A stretch of DNA of 54,232 bases, taken from the NCBI RefSeq assembly GCF_003172955.1, contig NZ_QGKR01000193.1, positions 1-54,232 on the forward strand, in the 5' to 3' direction. The stretch comes from Micromonospora acroterricola. GTDB lineage: Bacteria > Actinomycetota > Actinomycetes > Mycobacteriales > Micromonosporaceae. Below the pieces are notes generated by a model, which searched no databases, was not told where the DNA came from, and saw only the letters and a program-made list of their open reading frames with translations. The translations under genes and the position numbers were made by a program. Positions within the stretch are counted from its first letter, which is position 1; the number at the start of each line of letters is the position of its first letter. Of this stretch, positions 18,375 to 27,052 are shown one piece after another.

Positions 18375-18496
18375 GAGCATGTCGAGAACTTGGGTCAGAG
18401 AGATCCGATGACCAGGAGCGCTTAAAACAGCGATCGAACAGGGCCCGGCTCACCGACCGTCCCCTGTGCTGCGTGACCAGGGGGTCACCGGCAAGG

Positions 18497-19198
18497 TCAG
18501 GCGGGCGGCAACGCCGACCCGGGTCCGCCGAGCGCATTGCGGAGCCACTGCTCGACGCCGGCGACGTGCACCGTCGCCCAGGCCCGGGCCGCCTCGGGTT
18601 GGCGCGCCTCGATCGCCTCGCAGATCGCCTCGTGCTGCTCCCGCGTACGCCGCACGGCCCCCTCCTGGGTCAGGCCGCGCCAGATCCGCGCCCGCGTGGT
18701 CGGCCCGGAGAGACTGTCGATCAACGAGCACAGCACGTTGTTGCCGGACCCCGCGGCGATGTGGTTGTGGAACCGCAGGTCGTTGGCCACCAGCGCCTCG
18801 ACGGTCGGCGCCTCGCCCAACTCCGCGAGGATCGCGCGCAGGCCGGCGATGTCCTCGTCGCTCATCCGGATCGCGGCCAGCTCGGTCGCGGCGGGCTCGA
18901 GCACGCGGCGCACCTCCAGGAACTGCAGCACCGTGTCGTCCTGATGGAAGTCGACGACGAACCCGATGGCGTCCAGGAGCAGGGCGGGCTCGAGGCTCGT
19001 CACGTACGTGCCGTCACCCTGCCGCACATCCAGCACCCGGATCAGCGACAGCGCCTTCACGGCCTCCCGCAGGGAGTTGCGGGAGAGGCCGAGCCGCTCG
19101 GCGAGGTCAGCCTCCCGGGGCAGCCGGGAACCCGGGCTCAGCTCCCCCTGCACGATCATCGCCTTGATCTTGTCGATCGCCTCGTCGGTAACCGGCAC
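18497..19198 (-). CDS. GntR-family (FadR/FCD) regulator, likely repressor of the L-fucose operon
   Basis: A 233-residue regulator. The N-terminal winged helix includes GSRLPREADLAERLGLSRNSLREAVKAL. The C-terminal FCD ligand-binding domain has the helices LEVRRVLEPAATELAA and metal-site-like residues in NDLRFHNHIAAGSGN. The GTG at 19198 has AAGGGGG upstream. It lies just upstream of, and in the same direction as, the catabolic operon. Its own leader carries the ATCCGATGT element found at the operon promoter. Expected to be released by fucose or a pathway intermediate; the effector is inferred. Confidence 0.9.
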   Translation of the reverse strand: MPVTDEAIDKIKAMIVQGELSPGSRLPREADLAERLGLSRNSLREAVKALSLIRVLDVRQGDGTYVTSLEPALLLDAIGFVVDFHQDDTVLQFLEVRRVLEPAATELAAIRMSDEDIAGLRAILAELGEAPTVEALVANDLRFHNHIAAGSGNNVLCSLIDSLSGPTTRARIWRGLTQEGAVRRTREQHEAICEAIEARQPEAARAWATVHVAGVEQWLRNALGGPGSALPPA

Positions 19199-19213
19199 CT
19201 CGCCCCCTTCCGG

Positions 19214-19235
19214 ACATCGGATGTCTCGCAGACTA
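19214..19235 (-). promoter_or_regulatory. Promoter -10 and operator of the GntR-type regulator
   Basis: On the minus strand, TAGTCT (19235-19230) fits the actinobacterial TAnnnT -10. It is followed at once by the dyad ACATCCGATGT (19224-19214). This shares ATCCGATGT with the fucose operon operator, in the same position relative to the -10, suggesting autoregulation. Confidence 0.5.
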
Positions 19236-19383
19236 CCTGCGGGCAGGTCGACCCGTAATCCGTCGACTCCGGCCGCCACACATCGGGCCAGATGGTCCCG
19301 CCGCACCCCTGCCCGACCGGCCTCCGCCAGCGGGACACCTCCGATGTGTACGACGACGTCGGCCTCAGCTTGCTGGCCGTCAC

Positions 19384-19429
19384 CACGGAAGGCCGTGGCC
19401 ACCGGTGTGGGTGGCCACGGCCTTCCGTG
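19384..19429. terminator. Strong hairpin, 20-bp perfect stem
   Basis: CACGGAAGGCCGTGGCCACC and its exact reverse complement are separated by six bases. It is downstream of the GH92 gene on the minus strand and upstream of the GntR regulator gene, so it should insulate the regulator from read-through. Confidence 0.7.
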
Positions 19430-19547
19430 CGGCACGGGTCAGCGGTGCGTGGCCGCTGCGTAATCTGTTCGACGCGCTGCTGCCACTTCGGTGAACCCCG
19501 CCGCCCCTGGTACGGCGGCCTCGGGCAGGGACGGCTGGACGGGAAAC

Positions 19548-19587
19548 GCGTGTGGGGCGGGCAGTGAACACGGCCCGCCCCACACGC
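19548..19587 (-). terminator. Terminator of the GH92 gene, 15-bp perfect stem
   Basis: GCGTGTGGGGCGGGC (19548-19562) pairs with 19573-19587 across a 10-base loop. It begins 16 bases past the GH92 stop codon on the minus strand. Confidence 0.75.
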
Positions 19588-19603
19588 TCCGGCTACCCCC
19601 GGG

Positions 19604-22600
19604 TCAGTCCCGGACGGTGACGGTGAATGGCAGGGACACCCGCGCCACCGACCTGGCACCGGCCAGCGTGACGCTGGTCGAGCCCGCCTTGGCCGCCCCG
19701 GGGACGCTGACCGTGGCGCCGGCGACGACGCCGTCGGCATTCGCCCGCACGGTGCTGACGGCGAGGCCGTCACCGAAGCTGACCGTGACCGCCTCGTTCG
19801 GGGCGAACCCGGAACCGTCGACCGTGATCGACGTACCGCGCGGTCCCGAGGTGGTGGTCAGCGCCGCCTGCGGTTCGTAGGTCGGCTTCTCCGGCTCCCC
19901 GGTCACCTGGACGGTGGCCGTCGCCGGCGTCCGCGAGGACGCGCCGGTGGCGGTGACGGAGTACCGGCCCGGCTGCGCGTTCCCGGACGTCGCGACGGAG
20001 GCGCGTACCGCTCCCGCCGAGGACGCCTCGACCGTGATGGTCCGCGCCGGACTGGTGCCGAGCGTCACGGTCACCTGCTCGCCGGCGGCGAAGCCGCTGC
20101 CGTTGACGGTGACCGCGTCACCGGTGGCCACGGTGGCGGACGCCGGCACCGCGATCGCCGGCTGGAGGGCGCCGCGTGCCACGGTCACCGTGAACGTCGC
20201 GGTGCTGCTGGACAGCGTGTCCCACGCGGTGACGTGCACCGTGTAGGTGCCCTCCTGCGCGTAGGTGTGCCGTCCGCTCATCGCACCGTCCGGGCCGATC
20301 GTGACGTCGTCCGGGGCCGTGCCGTCGCCCCACTGCACACGGGCGCGGTAGCCGGTGGTGCCGGGAACGCCGCCACGGACCGAGCCGAGGTTGGCCGAGA
20401 GTGCCTGCCCGGCGTTGGCCTTCTGGTCGTTCGGCGCGGTGGTCACCAGGGCGGCGGCCGGCGTGCCGTCGTCCGCGATGGCGAACACGTGGATCCTGCC
20501 CGCCGAGCCGGGGTCGCCGGTCTGGGTCGGCAGGGTCACCGAGACGAGCGTCTTGCCCGCCGGGATCTGGTACGGCGCGGTGGCGAACAGGAACGGCTGG
20601 GCGCCGTCCCGGCTCGTGCCGCTCAGCCGGTACGCGGCCTTGGCGACGACGATGTTGCCGTACGACGGGGTGCCGTTGGCGTTGCCGCCCAGCGTCCAGT
20701 CACTCATCTGGATCGGGATGGTGGCGGTGCTGCCGTCGCTGAACGTCGCCGTGCCGGTGGTGCTCTGGTTGCCCTGCGTGCCGGCGCCGACGAACGAGAT
20801 GCTCCTGGCGTCGGTCGGAAGGTTCAGAACGACCGTCCTGCCGTTGCCGGTGGTGTTGTCCGGTTGCCCTGCCGGGACGGTCGGCAGCGTGAACTGCAGC
20901 GCCGTTCCGGGCACCTGGTGCCGCTGGCCCTGGGTCACGCCGGCTGCCGTCAGGGCGGCCCGCGAGTACGCCCACGCCTTGGCGTCGCAGTTCGCCGCGA
21001 CGACGCCCTCGTCGCCGATGCAGACCGTGTCGAACGCCGCGGTGAGGCCGGAGCTCGGCACGTAGGCCACGTCGACGCCGACCGTGACGGCGCCCTGGCT
21101 GGTGCCGTCGGTCACCGTGACGTTCGCCTGGTGGTGGCCCGGCGTGGCGTAGGTGTGCGAGCCGCCGACGCTGTAGACGGCCCGCGAGCTCAACGTCAGG
21201 GTGCCGTCGGTGACCGGTGAGCCGTCACCCCAGTCGATCGTGGCCTTGTAGCCGCTGGCGGTGCCCCCGGTGACGGTGGCCAGTGGCACCGAGACGGGCG
21301 CGCCGGACGTCGCGTGCACGCTGCCCGCGGCGGTCACCGTGATGTCGCCACCACCGAGTTCGAGGTCGCCTCCGGCGAGCAGCTCGATCTCGGCGAGGTT
21401 CGTCTGCGCGGCGCCGACGGTCTTCGTGACGACGAGGCGGAACTGCGCGAACCGTCCCGGCTCGTCGATCGTGAACGGACGGGTCTGGTTACGCCACGGG
21501 AAGACTTCTCCCCTGCGGGTGTCGAGGGTGCTCCAGGTGAGGCCGTCGTTGGAGCCCTGCAACCGCCAGTCCGCCGGATCGCCCGCGGCCGCACCGGAGG
21601 TGAGGGTGTAGTAGCGCGGCTTCTGCCTGGTGCCACGAGAGGCCCAGCTGACCTGCGGCGTCGCGGTGGTGAACGTCAGCTGGGTGGTCGACGAGTCGTC
21701 GAACACCTTCGACGCGTCCTGCCCGCCGGTCGCGGTCGCGGTGCCAAGGCCGGGGCCGGTGACGTCCTGCAACGGCTTGGGCGCCGCGTCCCCCTTCGTC
21801 AGTGACGGCGGCGCGTCGTTCCTGCCGCTGCCCCAGGACGACGGGTCGGCACCCATCTGGAAGTCGATCGTGCCGCCCTTGGCGAGGGCGGACACGTCGA
21901 CGGACACCTCGCGCTGCTTCTTCCCGTTGACCTTGACGCTCTGCACGTAGACGTTCTTCGTGCTGTTGTTCGGCGCGTTGACGACGATGTCGCCGCTCGT
22001 GCGGTGGACGGTCATCTTCGTGAACTGCGGCGAGCCGATGGCCCAGTGGGACGACCCGGCCTGCAACGGGTAGATGCCCAGCGAGCTGAGGACGTACCAG
22101 GCCGACATCTCGCCGTTGTCCTCGTCGCCCAGGTAGCCCTGGCCGATCTCGCTGCCGACGTAGAGGCGCTGGAGGATCTCACGCACGATCGCCTGCGTTT
22201 TCGCCGGCGCGCCGGCGTAGTCGTACATGTACGGGATGTGGTGCGAGGGCTGGTTGCTCATGCCGAGCTGGCCCATCCGCACCGCGCGCGCCTCGAGCAT
22301 CTCGTGGATCGTGCCGCCGTACCCGCCGGGTCGGTCGGCGTTCTCCGGGGTGGCGAAGAACTGGTCGAGCCTGTCCCCCAGCGCCTTCTGTCCGCCGTAG
22401 AGGTTGGCCAGACCCTGGCCGTCCTGCTGGGCGGTGAACGCGAAGTTCCACCCGTTGGTCTCGGTGTAGACGCCACCCCAGTCGAGAGGGTCACCGGCGA
22501 GGAAGGTGCCGGACGCGTCGCGGCCCTGGAAGAGCTTCGTCCTCGGGTCGAAGAGGTGGACGTAGTTGCGGGCGCGCTCCAGGAAGTACCGCGACTCCTC

Positions 22601-25228
22601 CTTGAGCCGATCGCGCTGTGCCTTCGGCGTGGCCGGGTCCTTCGCCAGGGCCGCGCCCATGTTGCCGATGCCGTAGTCGTTGATGAAGCCTTCCAGCGCC
22701 CACGACACCGACTCCCCGGTGGAGGTCGGCGTGTAGCCGAGGAACAGCGAGGTCTCGATGCCCTTGCGGCCCACCGCGCCGCGCCCGGACGCGACGGTCG
22801 CGTCCTTGACCGCCGCGTCGTACGCCGCGAGCGGGTCGGGCAGCTTGACCCCGGTGAGGTACGCCTGGGCCAGTGCGACGTTCGCGCTGGTGCCGGTCAT
22901 CAGGTCGGCGTAGCCGGGGGACGACCAGCGGGCGATCCAGCCGCCGTCGCGGTAGTGCTGGACGAACCCGTCCGAAATCCTGGCCGCGACGTCCGGGTAC
23001 AGCAGCGCGTAGGCGGGCCACACGGTGCGGTAGGTGTCCCAGAAGCCGTTGTTGACGTAGATCTGGCCGTCGACGATCTTCGCGCCGGTGCGGGTGGCGG
23101 TCGACGTGCCGGTCGGCGCCGACACCGGGCTCGCGTACTGCCAGCGCGGAGCGGCGGCGGTGCCCGTGTTCTCCGACTGCGAGTTGGGGTACAGGTTCAG
23201 CCGGTACAGGTTCGAGTACATCGTCACGAGCTGCGTCTCGGTCGCGTCCCGTACCTCGACCCGGCCGAGCCGGTCCTGCCAGGCGGCGGTGGCGGCGGCG
23301 TGGACCTGGTCGAAGCTCTTCCCGGTGACCTCCAGGTCGAGGTTCCGCTCTGCCTGGTTGACCGAGAGGAACGAGGTCGCGATGCGCATGGTGACCTGGC
23401 GGTTCGTGGAGACGTCGAAGGTGGCGGACGTCGCGGAGGACGCCGTCGGCGCCCGGTCGAAGGCGCCGGAGACGAACATCCGGCTGCGACCGGCCGACAG
23501 GCCGCTTCCGTTGTCGACCCAGCCGGTGAACGTGCCACCGGCGCCGATCGTGAACGTGCCGTTGTAGAAGACGAGGCTCCCGGTCGCCGGCCCGGACGGG
23601 AAGGTGAACCGCATGATCCCGGCGTGGTCGGTGGGCGACATCTCGGCGGTCATGCCGTTCTGCAACGCGACGCGGTAGAGGTCCGGCTGCGCCGTCTCGT
23701 CCTCGTGGCGGAAGGCGAGCGCCCGGCTGGACGGCGGCCCGGTGAGGGGTCCGTCGCCGGCGACCGGCATGACCGACATCTGGTTGCGGTCACCCATCCA
23801 GGGGCTCGGCTCGTGGGAGATCGCGAGGCCCTGCAGCGTGGGCAGGTTCGCCGCGTTGTTGACGCGGTGGTACTGGTACTCCCAGGAGTCGGACGTCGCG
23901 TCGGTCACCGGCGTGAAGAAGTTGAAGCCGTTCGGCACCGAGGTGATCGGCAGGTTGTTGCCGCGCGAGAACCCGCCGGTGGAGTTGGTCCCGCGCCGGG
24001 TGTCGACGTAGTTGGTCAGCCGCGAGCCGTCGATCGAGGCCGGCGAGGCCGTCACCGCGACGTCGTCGAGCCAGCCCTGGAACCGGGTCTCCCCCGTCGC
24101 CTGCGGGTTGTCGTAGGCGAGCAGGATGCGATCGATGGTCTTGCCCCGGGCGACCGTGCCGATGTCGGTCCGCACCGCGTTCCACTGGTCGGCGTAGAGC
24201 ACCTTCGACGCGCCCTGCCCGGATGCGGTGAGCGCGTAGCCGTGCTGGTCGACGGGCGAGAGCCGGCTCAGGTAGCTGCCGTCGGTGAAGTGCAGGTCGA
24301 CCGCCGCGTAGGTGGACGGGTACTGCGCGTCCTGGCCCGTGAACTCCGGGAAGATCTTGTAGGAGAGGCGGGTCTTCGGCCCGACCGGGATGTCGACGTC
24401 GAACAGCCGGTTGGTCGCGTACGAACGACCGGAGGCCTCGGCGCCACCCGCGTACCGGAGCGAGGCGAGCCCGCTGAACCCGACCCCCGGCTTCGTGGTG
24501 TAGCCGCCGGTCGGACCGGCGCCGGTGACGCTGACCATGGGAGTCGCCGGCGGCTTGACGTCCGAGCCGTCACTGATGTCCCAGCCGGCGAGCTGGACGA
24601 GCGAGTCACCGGAGTTCGCGGTGACGTTCAGCCGGTAGTAGCCGTAGGCGGTCGTGTTGGTGAGGCTGTAGGTCTTCGTGGCGAACCGCCCACCGAAGGT
24701 CTGCCCCGTCTGCCGGTCCAGGTCGGTCCAGGTGCTGCCGTCGTTGGACCCCTGCACCGTGAAGTCCCTGGGGTCACGGGTCGGAGCGTCGTCGGCGGAG
24801 GTCAGGGCGTACCGCACCACGGGCGCCGGCGTGGTCAACCGGTACGTCACCCAGCCGGTCGGGTTGAACGCCAGCCACTTGGTCGAGGGGTTGCCGTCCG
24901 CGAGCTTCGCGGCGGTCTCGTTCGGCGCGTTCTCGGCGCTCGCGGTCACCGCACCGACCTGCTCGAGCAGGCTGCCGGGCAGGGCCGTGCGGCTCGAGCC
25001 GTTGAGGTTCGCCTGGACCGGCTTGCCGCTCGCGTCGACCTCGACGGTGCTCGCGACGGGCTGCGGGTCGGCGGTCTCGAACGACGAGCTGAAGGTGCCG
25101 GGTGGCGCGGTGGTGGGCGCGGCACTGGCCAGGGGGGCGCCGACGAGCAGCCCCACCGGCAGCAGGACCGCGGTTGTCGCGGCGATCAGTCGGGGGGACA
25201 GGAAACGCACAACGGGGGGATGCGACAT
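19604..25228 (-). CDS. Secreted multidomain GH92 alpha-mannosidase
   Basis: A 1874-residue exported protein. Order: signal peptide (about 1-36); F5/8 type C (discoidin) domain about 100-215; accessory beta domain about 235-395; GH92 beta-sandwich plus (alpha/alpha)6 catalytic region about 405-1130; second discoidin domain about 1165-1290; PKD-like domain about 1305-1390 (IDWGDGSP); a further beta-rich segment; second PKD-like domain about 1600-1690 (VQWGDGT); two IPT/Ig-like repeats to the end. GH92 marks include ITSVPNGFNFFTP and GDEDNGEMSAWYV (about 1033). GH92 enzymes are calcium-dependent exo-alpha-mannosidases, often alpha-1,2 on N-glycans. A LacI-type operator lies about 107 bases upstream. 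The linkage specificity is not readable. Confidence 0.9.
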   Translation of the reverse strand: MSHPPVVRFLSPRLIAATTAVLLPVGLLVGAPLASAAPTTAPPGTFSSSFETADPQPVASTVEVDASGKPVQANLNGSSRTALPGSLLEQVGAVTASAENAPNETAAKLADGNPSTKWLAFNPTGWVTYRLTTPAPVVRYALTSADDAPTRDPRDFTVQGSNDGSTWTDLDRQTGQTFGGRFATKTYSLTNTTAYGYYRLNVTANSGDSLVQLAGWDISDGSDVKPPATPMVSVTGAGPTGGYTTKPGVGFSGLASLRYAGGAEASGRSYATNRLFDVDIPVGPKTRLSYKIFPEFTGQDAQYPSTYAAVDLHFTDGSYLSRLSPVDQHGYALTASGQGASKVLYADQWNAVRTDIGTVARGKTIDRILLAYDNPQATGETRFQGWLDDVAVTASPASIDGSRLTNYVDTRRGTNSTGGFSRGNNLPITSVPNGFNFFTPVTDATSDSWEYQYHRVNNAANLPTLQGLAISHEPSPWMGDRNQMSVMPVAGDGPLTGPPSSRALAFRHEDETAQPDLYRVALQNGMTAEMSPTDHAGIMRFTFPSGPATGSLVFYNGTFTIGAGGTFTGWVDNGSGLSAGRSRMFVSGAFDRAPTASSATSATFDVSTNRQVTMRIATSFLSVNQAERNLDLEVTGKSFDQVHAAATAAWQDRLGRVEVRDATETQLVTMYSNLYRLNLYPNSQSENTGTAAAPRWQYASPVSAPTGTSTATRTGAKIVDGQIYVNNGFWDTYRTVWPAYALLYPDVAARISDGFVQHYRDGGWIARWSSPGYADLMTGTSANVALAQAYLTGVKLPDPLAAYDAAVKDATVASGRGAVGRKGIETSLFLGYTPTSTGESVSWALEGFINDYGIGNMGAALAKDPATPKAQRDRLKEESRYFLERARNYVHLFDPRTKLFQGRDASGTFLAGDPLDWGGVYTETNGWNFAFTAQQDGQGLANLYGGQKALGDRLDQFFATPENADRPGGYGGTIHEMLEARAVRMGQLGMSNQPSHHIPYMYDYAGAPAKTQAIVREILQRLYVGSEIGQGYLGDEDNGEMSAWYVLSSLGIYPLQAGSSHWAIGSPQFTKMTVHRTSGDIVVNAPNNSTKNVYVQSVKVNGKKQREVSVDVSALAKGGTIDFQMGADPSSWGSGRNDAPPSLTKGDAAPKPLQDVTGPGLGTATATGGQDASKVFDDSSTTQLTFTTATPQVSWASRGTRQKPRYYTLTSGAAAGDPADWRLQGSNDGLTWSTLDTRRGEVFPWRNQTRPFTIDEPGRFAQFRLVVTKTVGAAQTNLAEIELLAGGDLELGGGDITVTAAGSVHATSGAPVSVPLATVTGGTASGYKATIDWGDGSPVTDGTLTLSSRAVYSVGGSHTYATPGHHQANVTVTDGTSQGAVTVGVDVAYVPSSGLTAAFDTVCIGDEGVVAANCDAKAWAYSRAALTAAGVTQGQRHQVPGTALQFTLPTVPAGQPDNTTGNGRTVVLNLPTDARSISFVGAGTQGNQSTTGTATFSDGSTATIPIQMSDWTLGGNANGTPSYGNIVVAKAAYRLSGTSRDGAQPFLFATAPYQIPAGKTLVSVTLPTQTGDPGSAGRIHVFAIADDGTPAAALVTTAPNDQKANAGQALSANLGSVRGGVPGTTGYRARVQWGDGTAPDDVTIGPDGAMSGRHTYAQEGTYTVHVTAWDTLSSSTATFTVTVARGALQPAIAVPASATVATGDAVTVNGSGFAAGEQVTVTLGTSPARTITVEASSAGAVRASVATSGNAQPGRYSVTATGASSRTPATATVQVTGEPEKPTYEPQAALTTTSGPRGTSITVDGSGFAPNEAVTVSFGDGLAVSTVRANADGVVAGATVSVPGAAKAGSTSVTLAGARSVARVSLPFTVTVRD

Positions 25229-25334
25229 AAGGGGCGGGGCCTTTCGCCTCGAACCGGGTCGAGTACGTCAAACGTCTGGGCAGAGTGGACCGGAACCGCG
25301 GTGGATCGTAATGAACTTCTTCGGAGCCACGGCC

Positions 25335-25348
25335 TGACATCGTTGTCA
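25335..25348. promoter_or_regulatory. LacI-family operator upstream of the GH92 mannosidase
   Basis: TGACATCGTTGTCA differs by one base from the fully symmetric TGACAACGTTGTCA, the kind of CG-centred 14-mer recognised by LacI-family sugar repressors in actinomycetes. It sits 107-120 bases before the GH92 ATG. The cognate LacI is not adjacent; the LacI gene at 50.4-51.4 kb has a different-looking operator. Confidence 0.55.
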
Positions 25349-25563
25349 TGGCAACCCATGACCGACGAACCAGGAGCGTGGACTGTGGCTGATGGTTCCG
25401 GGTAGATCACGGCAATGTCAATGGGTTCATCAGAGCGAAACAACGCGCGCTCCGGCACGTCGACTGCCCTACCTAGGCAGTCTGAGTACTTCGGGCGCCT
25501 CCAGCAGCGGGTCGCAAACCGGTGTCGGGTGCGCTGAAAAGCTTGCGAAAGGGTTTCGGCGGC

Positions 25564-25588
25564 CCGACGACGGACGTCCCGCCGTCGG
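25564..25588 (-). terminator. Probable terminator of the iniBAC-like operon
   Basis: CCGACGACGG (25564-25573) pairs with CCGCCGTCGG (25579-25588), nine of ten bases, around a five-base loop. It lies immediately after the stop of the last dynamin-like gene on the minus strand. Confidence 0.5.
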
Positions 25589-25591
25589 ACC

Positions 25592-27052
25592 TCAACGACC
25601 GCCTGCGGCCAGCTCGGCGAGCATGCCCTCGCAGCTGCGGACGACGACCTGCGCGCCCCGGCGCTGGGCCAGTGACAGCAGGGGATCCTCGGCCCGGTCG
25701 CGCCATCGCCACTGCGCGTCCGCGGCGACCTCCCAGAGCCGCTGCACGGTCGCCTCGTGCTCGACACCGAGCCGGGCGGCCAACCCGACCCCGTCGCCAC
25801 CGATCAGCCGCTGGGCCTCCGCCACCAGCTCGGCGTCGAACCCGAGCCGGCTGTTCCGCAGTGCCACCAGCAGGCGAAGCTCCCGGAACTCGTGTGCGCC
25901 GGCGAGGATCTGCTCGATCGTGCCGACCAGCTCGTCGGCGCCCCGCACGGGCTCGGCGCGCAGCAGCGCCTCCACGGCGGCCAGCGCCGAGCGGGCCTTC
26001 AGCGTGTCGCGGCGGTCGATGAAGCAGCGGGTCATCGACTCGCGCAGCTCGGTGAGCCCACTACGCCGGATGAGCTCGGCGGACAGCTTCACCCGGCTGT
26101 CGAACCCGCTGCGGACCAGGGTCGCCGCCAGCCGGATCCCGAAGAGTCCGAACCGGTCGAGCAGCGCGGCGCGCACCTCCGGGTCCAGTCGCACCGGCAG
26201 CTCGCCACGGAGGAAACGGTCGGCGGAGAGCAGGTGGGCCTCCAGCTCCGCCCGGGGCACCCCGGCGAGCGTCGCGAGCGCGGCGAAATCCGACTCGCTC
26301 AGCATGCGGCCCGCCAGACCGACCGCGCCGCTGCACGCCACGACGTTCACGCAGAGCGCGCCGACCCGGGGATCGCGGTGGTGCCGCCGGGCGAGCTGGC
26401 GGGCGGTGAGCAACCCGTCGATCCGGCCACCGCCGGTCTCGTCCGCCCGGGACAACACCATGATTACGTTCACCGGGGCGGCCTGCCCGACCGCGCTCTC
26501 CCGGGTGGACTCCAGCACCCGCAGATCACTGTCGCGGCCGTCGCGGGTCAGGTACAACACCGCGTCGGCGTCCCGCAGCACCCGGTCCATCACCGGCAGG
26601 CGACCCTGCTCACCGGTGCCGGTCACCGCCGGGGTGTCGATGAGGGTGACCTGGCGCAGCGCCCGCGTCGGCCACTGCACCACGATGTCCCGCACCTCCC
26701 CCGCCCGCCAGCCGAGATCCACCCGCATCCCCGTCGCCGACTTGACCACCGTCAACTCCTGCGCCGGCTGGCCGGCGGGGTAGGCGGTGGCGCGCGGCTG
26801 GGCGCCGTCCTCGTACCAGGTGAAGACGCCGTCGGCGCCCTCGACCGGCGCGACCTCCTCCCCCATCAGCGCGTTCAGCACCGTCGACTTGCCGGAACGC
26901 CAGGGCCCGGCGACCGCGATCCGCAGTGGCTGTTCCAGTCGGGCCACCTGATGCCGCAACTGCGCGACGGCCCGGGGGTTGTCCTGGTAGAGGTCGATGG
27001 CCTGGTGCAGCAACCCCCACGCCGCCTCGTCCAGCCGCAGCCCGACGGTCAT
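25592..27052 (-). CDS. IniC-like dynamin-family GTPase
   Basis: A 486-residue bacterial dynamin-like GTPase. G1/P-loop GPWRSGKST (about 49-57), G3 DTPAVTG, G4 VLSRADE. The following helical part is shorter than in its partner, and I see no clear transmembrane hairpin. It overlaps the upstream larger GTPase by four bases (ATGA). Paired IniA/IniC dynamins in Mycobacterium act on the inner face of the membrane and are induced by cell-wall stress. Naming is by analogy: GTPase motifs are seen, membrane remodelling is inferred. Confidence 0.82.
   Translation of the reverse strand: MTVGLRLDEAAWGLLHQAIDLYQDNPRAVAQLRHQVARLEQPLRIAVAGPWRSGKSTVLNALMGEEVAPVEGADGVFTWYEDGAQPRATAYPAGQPAQELTVVKSATGMRVDLGWRAGEVRDIVVQWPTRALRQVTLIDTPAVTGTGEQGRLPVMDRVLRDADAVLYLTRDGRDSDLRVLESTRESAVGQAAPVNVIMVLSRADETGGGRIDGLLTARQLARRHHRDPRVGALCVNVVACSGAVGLAGRMLSESDFAALATLAGVPRAELEAHLLSADRFLRGELPVRLDPEVRAALLDRFGLFGIRLAATLVRSGFDSRVKLSAELIRRSGLTELRESMTRCFIDRRDTLKARSALAAVEALLRAEPVRGADELVGTIEQILAGAHEFRELRLLVALRNSRLGFDAELVAEAQRLIGGDGVGLAARLGVEHEATVQRLWEVAADAQWRWRDRAEDPLLSLAQRRGAQVVVRSCEGMLAELAAGGR

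Larger units (their letters stand above)
19199..19603. other. 405-base intergenic region between the GntR regulator and the GH92 gene
   Basis: It holds the regulator promoter/operator (near 19214-19235) and two strong hairpins described separately. ACATCGG occurs again at 19280-19286 and inverted at 19341-19347; these may be extra half-sites or chance. A minus-strand open frame between about 19205 and 19350 (VVHIGGVPLAEAGR...) has coding-like composition and could be a remnant of a TIM-barrel sugar isomerase, but I cannot support it as a gene. Confidence 0.4.
25229..25591. other. 363-base intergenic region upstream of GH92
   Basis: It holds the GH92 leader and a LacI-type operator on the right side of the GH92 start, and a hairpin just past the stop of the dynamin-like gene. 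No supported gene. Confidence 0.5.

Noticed and set aside
19205..19350. Coding-like minus-strand segment upstream of the GntR start (VVHIGGVPLAEAGR)
   Set aside because: It could be the end of a TIM-barrel isomerase, but it is too short, joins the GntR frame without a boundary, and overlaps the predicted promoter.
22004..25405. Plus-strand open frame of 1133 codons opposite GH92
   Set aside because: No recognisable domain; it mirrors the codon bias of the GH92 gene on the other strand.
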